This document shows, piece after piece, positions 56,798 to 64,000 of a stretch of DNA of 64,000 nt. The number at the start of each line of letters is the position of its first letter. The stretch's first letter is position 1. The notes beneath the pieces were generated by a model. That model did not search any database. It saw only the letters and a program-made list of their open reading frames with translations, and was not told where the DNA came from. The stretch is taken from contig NZ_CP133151.1 in NCBI RefSeq assembly GCF_036488675.1, positions 186,001 to 250,000 on the forward strand. The letters are read 5' to 3'. The position numbers and the translations under genes are program-made. The stretch comes from Sinorhizobium chiapasense. GTDB lineage: Bacteria > Pseudomonadota > Alphaproteobacteria > Rhizobiales > Rhizobiaceae.

Positions 56798-58398
56798 TAC
56801 GCCGAAGCCTTCTGCATGTTCCACATCGGCCAATAAGCCGCGTGAAAATGCACAAGGCCAGTTAGAGATTTTCGGCGAGCGATTGGCTCAAAATATTGAC
56901 CCAACATGACATTGCTAACGAAGTCCCAAGCGAGGCTCTGCATCTCGCGGGCCAACGCCTTGCGCTCCTGGAGCGTTTCGATTTTCACCCATTTGGCCCG
57001 AAGAACCTCGTATTGATCGTTCTTCGGCCAGCCAAAAAAAGCGTCTGCGCCGTTTGCGCGGAACAACGGCACACTGATCGGATTGTCGAGTTCGGCATCG
57101 GTCCAATCGTTTACATATATGTTCCAGCCGCCGTCCTCAATCGGACCCTTGTTTGCTCGGCGTTTAGCAACTCCGCCCCAGTCACTCGGCGCAAGCTCGG
57201 CATTGACTCCAATCTTCCGCAGGGTAAATGCGAGATATTCGGCGGCCTTGCTAGCTGTCGGCCAATCCGTGGATTGGAGAATAACGACTTTCTCGTCAGT
57301 ATATCCGGCTTCCTGAAAAAGTTGCTTGGCCTTTTCTGGGTCGCCCCCCTTCTTGTACCATCCCGTATTCTCGTCGTTGGAATACGGGGTACTGTTTCCA
57401 AATATCGACTTAACAGGACGGAAGTATTTCGGATTGAAGCCGGCGGCAAGCATAATCGCCTCCTGATCAATCAGGTGAAGCATCGCCTGGCGCGCCTTGG
57501 CGTTGTCAAAAGGCGACTGCAGAAAATTCATGCTCACGAACATGACCCTGCCCGACTCGTTCACGTTTTCCAATGCGAGGTTGGGATCGCTTTCGATCAG
57601 CGGATAAAGATCGGATGGCGGTGTTGCAAGGAAATCGACCTCTCCGGCTTGGAGCGCCGCAACGGCAGTCTGTTGATCCGAAATAACTCGCCAGACCACT
57701 CGATCGACCTTGGCGACCTTTCCGCCGGCATACCCGTCTGCTGGTTCCTGACGGGGTATATATTGTTCATTTCGGTCGTAAGTGAAGCTTACGCCTGGAT
57801 TGGCTAGAGCGTTATTGAACTTGAATGGCCCGGATCCGATATTCGCGGTTACCTGCTCCGTTGGGGGAAGCGTCGCGTCTTTCTCGCGCATGATAGCAAG
57901 ATAATACCCGCCGGAGGACGCGAGCAAAGGTATGAGAAGCGGCAACGGCTCGTTGAGCGTGATCGTGAAGGTCTTCTCGTTTTCTTTCGAGATATCCTTG
58001 ACAATGGCCATGATCAGTTTTCCACCTGAATCCACCTGGCTCCAGCGTCGTATCGAGGCCACACAGTCCGCCGCGGTGACTGGGCTGCCGTCGTGGAAGG
58101 TCAGGCCTTCGCGGAGTTGGAATGTGTAAGTCTTCTTGTCCTCGGATAGGCTCCATTTTCCCACCATTTGAGGCTGCGGCATCCCTTTGGAATCGAGTGC
58201 GAAAAGGGTGTCGTAAATCTGATAAGCATGATATCCGGCAGTTACTGAGATGATCGGATCGAACACAAAGACGTTAGAAGCGACCCAGCGGACGGTCCGA
58301 GCGTCATCCGGCGTCTGCGCCCGAAGGATTGTCGGCATTGATAAAGCCGTTCCGGCGGCCAAACCTGCTTTGATAATTTCGCGTCTAGTTATTGTCAT
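56797..58398 (-). CDS. dppA: Periplasmic substrate-binding protein (DppA-like, SBP family 5)
   Basis: The 533-residue protein has a twin-arginine-type signal (TRREIIKAGLAAGTALSMP) and the SBP_bac_5 pattern: YDTLFALDSKGMPQPQMVGK, FQLREGLTFHDGSPVTAADC, FLQSPFDNAKARQAMLHLID. It binds peptides or related compounds for uptake through DppBCDF. It follows the MlrC-like peptidase by 46 bases, which may hint that the cargo or its breakdown product is a peptide. A fragment of a paralogue lies at 60850-61242. Confidence 0.94.
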   Translation of the reverse strand: MTITRREIIKAGLAAGTALSMPTILRAQTPDDARTVRWVASNVFVFDPIISVTAGYHAYQIYDTLFALDSKGMPQPQMVGKWSLSEDKKTYTFQLREGLTFHDGSPVTAADCVASIRRWSQVDSGGKLIMAIVKDISKENEKTFTITLNEPLPLLIPLLASSGGYYLAIMREKDATLPPTEQVTANIGSGPFKFNNALANPGVSFTYDRNEQYIPRQEPADGYAGGKVAKVDRVVWRVISDQQTAVAALQAGEVDFLATPPSDLYPLIESDPNLALENVNESGRVMFVSMNFLQSPFDNAKARQAMLHLIDQEAIMLAAGFNPKYFRPVKSIFGNSTPYSNDENTGWYKKGGDPEKAKQLFQEAGYTDEKVVILQSTDWPTASKAAEYLAFTLRKIGVNAELAPSDWGGVAKRRANKGPIEDGGWNIYVNDWTDAELDNPISVPLFRANGADAFFGWPKNDQYEVLRAKWVKIETLQERKALAREMQSLAWDFVSNVMLGQYFEPIARRKSLTGLVHFHAAYWPMWNMQKASA

Positions 58399-58444
58399 GC
58401 TACGTTCCTCTCTTTTTATTTTTCAGGGGTATTTCCCAGTCTTC

Positions 58445-59992
58445 TCACGAATTTATGGATACGTCAGCAGAGTGCTGCCGAGCGGTGATTTCGGGACTGG
58501 CGATATCGTGTTCAGGCCAGAAATGAGCTTTCCGGAATTCGAATTGGTGTTTTTTATAGTATCCCACGCCAGGCGTGTTCACGAGCACTGGAGTCGCAAC
58601 ACCAGCGAAGTTCGAAACAAAATGGAAACCTGATTTAACGACTACGAAATCGAGATCTTCGATAACCACTGCTTGGCTTGTAAAAGCCGCTGGATCAAGG
58701 GTTTCTCCAGGCTTTGTGGTCAGCAGAACTTGTATCCGGTCATCTACCCTAATAACAGCCGTTGGCCCCATGGCCCAGCGAGCGCCCCCGCCAACGGGAC
58801 CCTTCGCAGTAAAACTTCCGTCACTCACGTGCTCAATAATCCCAGTGATAAGTCGAGGCGTGAAACCCGGCGTGTATCCAGCGCCGACCGCAAAAGTGAC
58901 AGTTGCACCTACACCAGCCTCAATCGCGCTAGCCGCTGCGGCGGGGTCTGTAATCGGCACCGCGCCGCAAAGTCCCGGATAGCGATCGAGCGCTGCGGAA
59001 AGCAAAATTGTGCTGTCTCCGGGGGCACCCGCTGCGACCCGATCGCCCATATCTCCGATCGCGAACGGCCGTTCATCTGGCGAACTCTGCACACGCTCAA
59101 AGGCCTCCTCAACCGTCAGAAGGTCGTCCTTGAAACGCTCACGTTCAACCCAAAAGCGAGTCGCAAGGTCTACAGCTATGGAAGGTGCATCAGCGCTTGG
59201 GCCGTTGCTCAATACCGTAACAACCTGACCGATTTCATAGTCATCGGTAAAGCGGAATACGTTATAGATCGATATATCCTCAATCGATGGATGGAGCGCC
59301 GCGTATTCGCGTGCCTTCGCATGGATTTCAGCCAACGGCCCAGAGCCGGTTTCACCCGCACCCGGCAGGATCATAGGCACCCGCGCCGAAACCGTGACCG
59401 GCTTTAGACGCCCCTCAAGTTGCTCGATCAGCAGTTCTGCAACTTTCTGGCCACATTCGACAAAGTCGGAATGAGGGTTTTCCTTGCAGGCAATACAAAT
59501 GTCGGAGTTGTCGAGCATGCGGGGTGTGATATGGCCATGCAGGTCGAGACCGACGCCGATCGGCACGGTGGGGCCGACGAGACGGCGAAGCGCTTGAAGA
59601 AGATCGCCTTCGGCATCGGGCGTTTGTGTGGTTCCCATGGCGCCGTGAAGGCTCAACCCGATTGCATCAGGCTTGGTGCGCCGAACCGCATCCAAAAGTT
59701 GCTCACGCATACGCAAGTAGAAATCATGATCGACAAGGCCGCCGGCGCCACCGCTCGCCGAAAAGACTGGTTCAATTGTCACACCCGCGTTGACAAGCGC
59801 TTCAGCCAGTCCCTTCAGCACGCCGGTTGGCGACCGAAGAATATCGCGGCCACGTTCCACCACGAAGAGCTCCTCGTCGGCAGACCTTGGGTTCAGCCTG
59901 TTGGATTCCTGGCAGAAGCAGGCAACAAGAATGCGATAAGGTTGTGATAGTTCTGGCAAGCGATTACTCCGGATTTTTGTGATCGTATGCAA
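58445..59992 (-). CDS. M81-family metallopeptidase (MlrC / microcystinase C-like)
   Basis: The 515-residue protein has the N-terminal DUF1485 domain (about 20-310: RILVACFCQESNRLNP, LSLHGAMGTTQTPDAEGDLL, VGLDLHGHITPRML, KENPHSDFVECGQKVAELL) and the C-terminal MlrC domain (PFAIGDMGDRVAAGAPGDST, VVIEDLDFVVVKSGFHF). MlrC cleaves linearised microcystin-derived tetrapeptide in Sphingomonas. Most homologues have unknown peptide or amide substrates. It heads the dpp transporter set, so it may degrade the imported peptide. Confidence 0.92.
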   Translation of the reverse strand: MHTITKIRSNRLPELSQPYRILVACFCQESNRLNPRSADEELFVVERGRDILRSPTGVLKGLAEALVNAGVTIEPVFSASGGAGGLVDHDFYLRMREQLLDAVRRTKPDAIGLSLHGAMGTTQTPDAEGDLLQALRRLVGPTVPIGVGLDLHGHITPRMLDNSDICIACKENPHSDFVECGQKVAELLIEQLEGRLKPVTVSARVPMILPGAGETGSGPLAEIHAKAREYAALHPSIEDISIYNVFRFTDDYEIGQVVTVLSNGPSADAPSIAVDLATRFWVERERFKDDLLTVEEAFERVQSSPDERPFAIGDMGDRVAAGAPGDSTILLSAALDRYPGLCGAVPITDPAAAASAIEAGVGATVTFAVGAGYTPGFTPRLITGIIEHVSDGSFTAKGPVGGGARWAMGPTAVIRVDDRIQVLLTTKPGETLDPAAFTSQAVVIEDLDFVVVKSGFHFVSNFAGVATPVLVNTPGVGYYKKHQFEFRKAHFWPEHDIASPEITARQHSADVSINS

Positions 59993-60053
59993 ACCGGTAA
60001 CCGGAGTGCGGCAATCCGGAGTGAATTCTTACAGCATGGGCCTTTAGCCGAAA

Positions 60054-60260
60054 CTACCGGTCAGTGCCGCCAGGCAGGACCTCTTCGGCAGCCTCAAATT
60101 TCTGTCTGCTCGTCGAGGTTCGAGGTTTCATAGACGCGTTACTCATGCGCAGCGGCGTCGCCGATCGTAGACCGAGTTTCTGCGGACTGCAGCATCGCAG
60201 ACGATTCCCTATAACCAGTGTTTCCAAGCACCATAAGAATGCTAGTTTGTGTCTATGCAT
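60054..60260 (-). pseudogene. Truncated N-terminus of a glutamate-1-semialdehyde aminomutase-like protein
   Basis: The frame ends TSRQKFEAAEEVLPGGTDR, which resembles the start of class III aminotransferases of the HemL type (SRxLFExAQxVLPGG), then stops. The rest of about 430 residues is absent. Confidence 0.5.
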
Positions 60261-60400
60261 CGCATGGAGAACGGGCCCGTGAAACTCAGAATAGTTATTT
60301 GCTGCAGCGATTGATTATGCAAATCGTTAGCCTAACCCATCTTATGCATGAGAATGAGAATGTGCATGCGGGGCTGGCGGATCACGGGAATCCTGCACCT
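60261..60400. other. Short non-coding stretch beside IS6 remnant
   Basis: No gene; contains AT-rich bases next to the IS6 fragment. Confidence 0.3.
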
Positions 60401-60801
60401 CACGCACAATAGCCAGCTTCTGCTTGACCGTCCGGGAGCGACGTGTACATCCGTCGGAAGCGACTCACCCCGGGGGCGCTGTCACATTGTCTGCATATAC
60501 ACGCGTTGAGACCTGCGGCCGCTAATGTCAGCTGACCAACGGCCACGGCTTTCCATTTCGCCATGGCCTCCAGGCGGTGAATGTGCGTAGCGAGAGCGGA
60601 GCGTTTGAGCGGAGCGGGGCGGCGGACGAAGCGTTGCAGTGCTCCTGGTGATCGGAAGCCTCGCATAATCCGCTCCCGTTTGCGCAGCGGCACATGTGCA
60701 TTCTCCGCCCAGTTGCTCAATCCCTTGTGCGACCGATGCTCGACGCCCGGCATCACCTGTCGCCTGGCTGCTCCGTAGGAGCGCAGCTTGTCGGTGATCA
60801 T
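60400..60801 (-). pseudogene. IS6-family transposase C-terminal remnant
   Basis: The frame begins MITDKLRSYGAARRQVMPG, then EHRSHKGLSNWAENAHVPLR and KRERIMRGFRSPGALQRF, the C-terminal part of IS6-family (IS26-like) transposases including the final catalytic Glu (WAENAH). The N-terminal half is missing here, but a matching N-terminal piece is at 62331-62570 on the other strand. Confidence 0.78.
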
Positions 60802-60849
60802 GCGCTTCGGCGCGACTGCCTCTTCAGCAGCCGCGTCCGCAAGCGCTTG

Positions 60850-61242
60850 GCCGCCCGAAGCAACCGTACTCCACCGGCGAATTGACGCGACACAGTCCGC
60901 TGCTGTGACGGGGCTCCCATCGCGCCACTTGAGACCGTCACGCGTTCAAAAATCTAGGCCTTCTTATCGTCCGCAACACCCCACTTGCCAACCATCTGGG
61001 GATGCGGGGTTGTAATATGCATCGACCCCGAAAAGCGTATCGTAGATTGCGTATGCGTGCGTATGGGTTGGATCGGATGTGGTGACCACTGGGTCAAAGA
61101 CGCTGAGATTGGAAATGACCATGCGAACAGTCCGGTCAACGGCCGGAGAAGTTCCCGCTTGGAGGAATGAGGGCATTCAAAGCGCCGTTGCTGCGGCGGC
61201 ACCCAACTTGAAGGGACTGCATCGGGAAACGATCATTTCCAG
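60850..61242 (-). pseudogene. DppA-like binding protein fragment
   Basis: The minus strand reads LSVFDPVVTTSDPTHTHAYA, YAIYDTLFGVDAYYNP and QMVGKWGVADDKKA, then RDGSPVTAADCVASIRRW, close to DppA at 56797-58398. Frames change several times, and the fragment ends at the IS6 remnant. Confidence 0.65.
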
Positions 61243-61620
61243 CTCCTTCTTATGACAATTAGCGCCTGTTTGTGCAGGCGCCCGCAAATATAACGGCCGA
61301 GAGAAAATGAGTTGCATCAAAGTGCTGACGCGTGCGAAACCGGCGTTGCACTGCAAGGCGGTATTTCGGAATATTTATGCTGCGGGCTCTCTGTGGTCCA
61401 ACGATCCGGAAGCTTTCGACATTGCGAGACGCTCAATTCAAGACTGCAGTTAAACATTTCTAATCGAGTATTGTGAATGCTCAAAAGAACCAGTTTGGGA
61501 TCACTGTCAGTCTCGGTCATGGCGTTTGGGGGCATGTATCTCTGTACGAAGACGAATGACGAGGCTTCGCGAGAACTTCTCGACGAACTACGCAACCTGG
61601 AGAGTTGAGGTTGCGCGCAC
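61243..61620. other. Non-coding stretch
   Basis: No recognisable gene between the binding-protein fragment and the reductase fragment. Confidence 0.35.
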
Positions 61621-62070
61621 GGTGAGTGCGGCCGCAGGCCTCGCATGTTACACTGCAATTCAACAACGGCATAGCTATTTAAGACCATCGCCCCGGCACG
61701 ACCTGGAAGTTGCCAAGGCGCTGGGCGAGCGTGGGGGGCACAGGGTTTAGGAAGCGGTCGGCTCGGAGATGCTCGACTATGTCGCAGCCCATCCGGGGCT
61801 CCGAATTGTCGGCTATTCTCCGCTTCTGCAGGGCGGCATTGCAGACCCTGAGAGGATGCCCGACGGCTACCGGACCCCGGACAATGAAAAGCGGCGAGCT
61901 GTGCCAGAGACCGTCGCGTCCGAAACTGGCACCTCGACCAGCCAAGTCGTTCTCGCTTGGATGATGGCATCACCGCAAGAAGTCATTCCCTTGGTCGCCT
62001 CTTTCCGAGCCGAACAGCTGCTGTGAGATTGTCGCCCGAACAGATCGTTCGGCTGAATCAAGCCGTGTAA
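61620..62070 (+). pseudogene. Aldo/keto reductase fragment
   Basis: Plus-strand frames read ACYTAIQQRHSYLRP, LDYVAAHPGLRIVGYSPLLQ and SETGTSTSQVVLAWMMASPQ, then EVIPLVASFRAEQL, the C-terminal half of an aldo/keto reductase. The N-terminal part with the catalytic tetrad is missing and frames change. Confidence 0.65.
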
Positions 62071-62079
62071 GTGGCTGCT

Positions 62080-62320
62080 TTTCCTCGCTTGAGGCTATGG
62101 GCTATACCGAATCCGTCGGTCGGCCGGCAGTGGTATCGTTGCGCCCGGAACGAGTAAAGCTGCATCCGGCGCTTTGGTTCCCTGCCAAATACCCTTCAAT
62201 GGCCGAGTCGAGGAGCTGATTTACTTGGGCGACCATGTGCGAACCCGTGTGTCGGTTGGCGGCCCTGATCTCGTGATCAAGCTGCCAATTCGGCGTTATG
62301 AACTTAACTCGCGTTCAGGG
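62080..62320 (+). pseudogene. PotA-like ABC ATPase C-terminal (TOBE) fragment
   Basis: The sequence gives VSLRPERVKLHP and, after a shift, NGRVEELIYLGDHVRTRVSV then GGPDLVIKLPI, as in the TOBE domain at the end of polyamine-type ABC ATPases. No nucleotide-binding part is present. Confidence 0.55.
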
Positions 62321-62330
62321 AATAGACCGA

Positions 62331-62570
62331 TGTCATGAACACCGCAACCGTTAGCTACAAGCGCCATCGTTTCCCGCGGTAGATCATCTCCAATGCAGTC
62401 TGGCTCTACTCCAGGTTCCCCTTGAGCCTGCGTCTGGTCGAGGAAATGCTGCTGGAGCGCGGCATCGTGGTTTCGTATGAGACAATCCGCCGATGGGCAT
62501 CAAGTTCGTTCCGGATTACGCTCGCCGCTTGCGCCGCAAGCAGCAGAGACGGCCGGATGAAATAGTAGGT
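62331..62570 (+). pseudogene. IS6-family transposase N-terminal remnant
   Basis: From ATG 62331 it reads NTATVSYKRHRFPR, a stop, then NAVWLYSRFPLSLRLVEEML and ERGIVVSYETIRRWA, the N-terminus of an IS6-type transposase. A shift and stops follow. Confidence 0.78.
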
Positions 62571-63637
62571 CTCCATCGGTTCAGCAAACGTTCGTTGGTC
62601 GAGACGAAATTAGGGACCGGCGCTACCGACTGCATAATCAATCACCCACGGAAATAACTATTCCGAATTTCCCTGCCCCCCTTCTCCATGTGATGGTATC
62701 AGAACCGCACGCGTGAGCATTCTCATGCGGCTTGGAAACACTGGGGAGATGGAACCGTCTATGATGCACTACCCGGAAGGTTTGCCAGGCCTCAATCCCG
62801 TTCAGGAATTGCCACCGTCGGGCGATCGCGAGACCGCTTCGACGTTGCGTGTGGATGGCCGGCTCGTCTTCCTTGATGGACCTCTACCCAGGTCGACCAG
62901 ACTTCGGTTGTCGCAGCTGGACGCACCATGGCGCGGCGTGTGCTCGACAGGGCAGGCTATAAGGCTTCCAAGGGCGGTGATAAACTGATCCGTGATTAGG
63001 ACTGATATTTTGCAGTATGGAAACCGCACATCGGCAATTCAGGTTCGGGAAGCGAGCTTTCGGGGCGGTCGCCGATCTATTCCTCCACTGTTTGAAAGGT
63101 GTCGCAATCAATCACCGTCGCGCGAGGGTGCGAGGATTTCTGCTCCGTGAGGCTGGTTACCGAGCTTTCAGCTCAGGTCATGCCCTTCAGGAGACCAAGG
63201 ACCTCTTGTTCGAGAAAGCGGTCACCCGGCAGGAGAAGATCAGCGTGCGCTCTTCCAGTCGGTGCGTGCCAAGGAAAATCATGTATCCGGGCATCTGCGT
63301 CGGGCTGGCCTTCCTATCGGAAGGTGTGCCGAGTCGTGCAAAGCATGTCTACCAGCACGATGGGCGGCCACGTCAGTATCACCGGCTCTTACTTGATGGA
63401 GATATGCGTCGGCCGTACACAAAACGTCCAACCTCCTTATCCACGGACCGCATCAAGGAAACACGAGCCAAGAAACTGGCGGTAAGCGAATTGGTGGTAC
63501 CTCTGGAGATCGACCCTCAAGCCACAAGGGCGCTCAATGCCCTGCGGGCATCTGCACGAGTGTTAACTCGAAACAACGAGCCGTGGCTGCGTCCGTTCTT
63601 CGAAGCGCGACATAGCCGGACAAATGGGAAGGCGTTC
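62571..63637. other. Stretch without an identified gene
   Basis: More than 1 kb with several overlapping frames. The last part is open in the frame of the downstream gene (for example ELVVPLEIDPQATRALNALR, then ASARVLTRNNEPWLRPFFEA) and may be the end of an unknown gene, but I recognise nothing. Confidence 0.4.
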
Positions 63638-64000
63638 ATGTCTAAAGAACATCAGTCAGTATACAATCTCGGTTCCAGCAAGCCCAAGATTGCCGTGGAC
63701 GCGTGGATCGCGCCTTCCGCCACCATCGTGGGTGCCGTGACCATCGGGCAGCAGTCCAGTGTCTGGTTCAACTGCGTGCTGCGTGGCGATGACAATACGA
63801 TACAGATCGGTGCGCGAACCAACATCCAGGACGGGTCGGTCATACACATCGATCCCGGCGAATTCGATGTCATCATTGGTAACGATGTTACCGTTGGGCA
63901 TTCCTGCCTAATCCATGGTTGTCACCTGGAAGACCGCGCTTTCGTCGGGATGGCCTCGACCGTCATGAACGGCTGCATCATCGAGCCAGATGGTGTTCTC
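63638..64000 (+). CDS. Gamma-class carbonic anhydrase-like protein (partial, runs off right edge)
   Basis: From ATG 63638 the first 121 residues show the left-handed beta-helix hexapeptide pattern: SATIVGAVTIGQQSSVWFNC, VLRGDDNTIQIGARTNIQDG, SVIHIDPGEFDVIIGNDVTV, GHSCLIHGCHLED. The RGD and the metal-ligand histidines (SVIHID, TVGHSCLIHG) match gamma carbonic anhydrases and the CaiE/PaaY group. The window ends before the C-terminal helix. Whether it acts as anhydrase or as a related hydrolase cannot be told. Confidence 0.9.
   Translation, partial: MSKEHQSVYNLGSSKPKIAVDAWIAPSATIVGAVTIGQQSSVWFNCVLRGDDNTIQIGARTNIQDGSVIHIDPGEFDVIIGNDVTVGHSCLIHGCHLEDRAFVGMASTVMNGCIIEPDGVL

Overview
The window looks like accessory DNA of a nodulating alphaproteobacterium (Rhizobium/Sinorhizobium type), probably from a symbiotic plasmid or another large replicon. 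The evidence is content: five nod-box promoters, decayed nodA and nodB pieces, a SyrB regulator, a NopM/IpaH-like leucine-rich-repeat effector, a Ros/MucR regulator, panD and a biotin operon, together with many insertion-sequence and gene remnants. I saw no rRNA, tRNA or CRISPR array.

Left part (1-10.8 kb): a biotin operon (bioB then bioF, running off the left edge) with a BioR-like operator and an adjacent GntR regulator; a Ros/MucR protein; several small proteins of unknown role with clear terminators; syrB and a second gene sharing its C-terminal tail; panD; and a methyltransferase.

Symbiosis part (11-26.5 kb): nod boxes at 12.5, 15.3 and 24.9 kb point left and those at 15.7 and 21.1 kb point right. 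They precede an LRR effector that lacks the ligase domain, a phytanoyl-CoA-dioxygenase-like enzyme, a relic nodA-nodB pair followed by an acyltransferase-SGNH gene, a second acyltransferase-SGNH gene, and a frameshifted omptin protease. An AbiE-type toxin-antitoxin pair with a frameshifted toxin lies between the two acyltransferases. An OmpW-like porin follows.

Biosynthetic part (26.8-38.2 kb): a leftward cluster of a two-module NRPS (A-T-C-A-T-C/E, 2153 residues), a MATE exporter coupled to it, a phosphopantetheinyl transferase and an FAD monooxygenase. These supply assembly, carrier priming, oxidation and export, so the cluster plausibly makes and exports a small peptide-like compound. A Nudix hydrolase sits to its left.

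Defence part (39-44.2 kb): dctA with a sigma-54 promoter, then a compact leftward locus of a ThsB-like TIR protein, a caspase-family protease, a second TIR protein and a TIR plus C-terminal-domain protein. This resembles a Thoeris-like immune system in which TIR signalling activates a caspase-like protease, and it is the strongest candidate for an unusual system here.

Right part (44.9-64 kb): an AraC regulator coupled to two UPF0262 paralogues; a ketone-body/PHB set (CoA-transferase subunits A and B, thiolase phbA) followed by a third, broken UPF0262 copy and a glutamate dehydrogenase lacking its NAD-binding part; IS66 remnants; a complete dipeptide ABC transporter behind an M81 (MlrC-like) peptidase; then a graveyard of IS6, transporter, aldo/keto reductase and aminotransferase fragments, ending in the start of a gamma-class carbonic anhydrase.

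All assignments come from reading the sequence and remembered family features; no database search was run.
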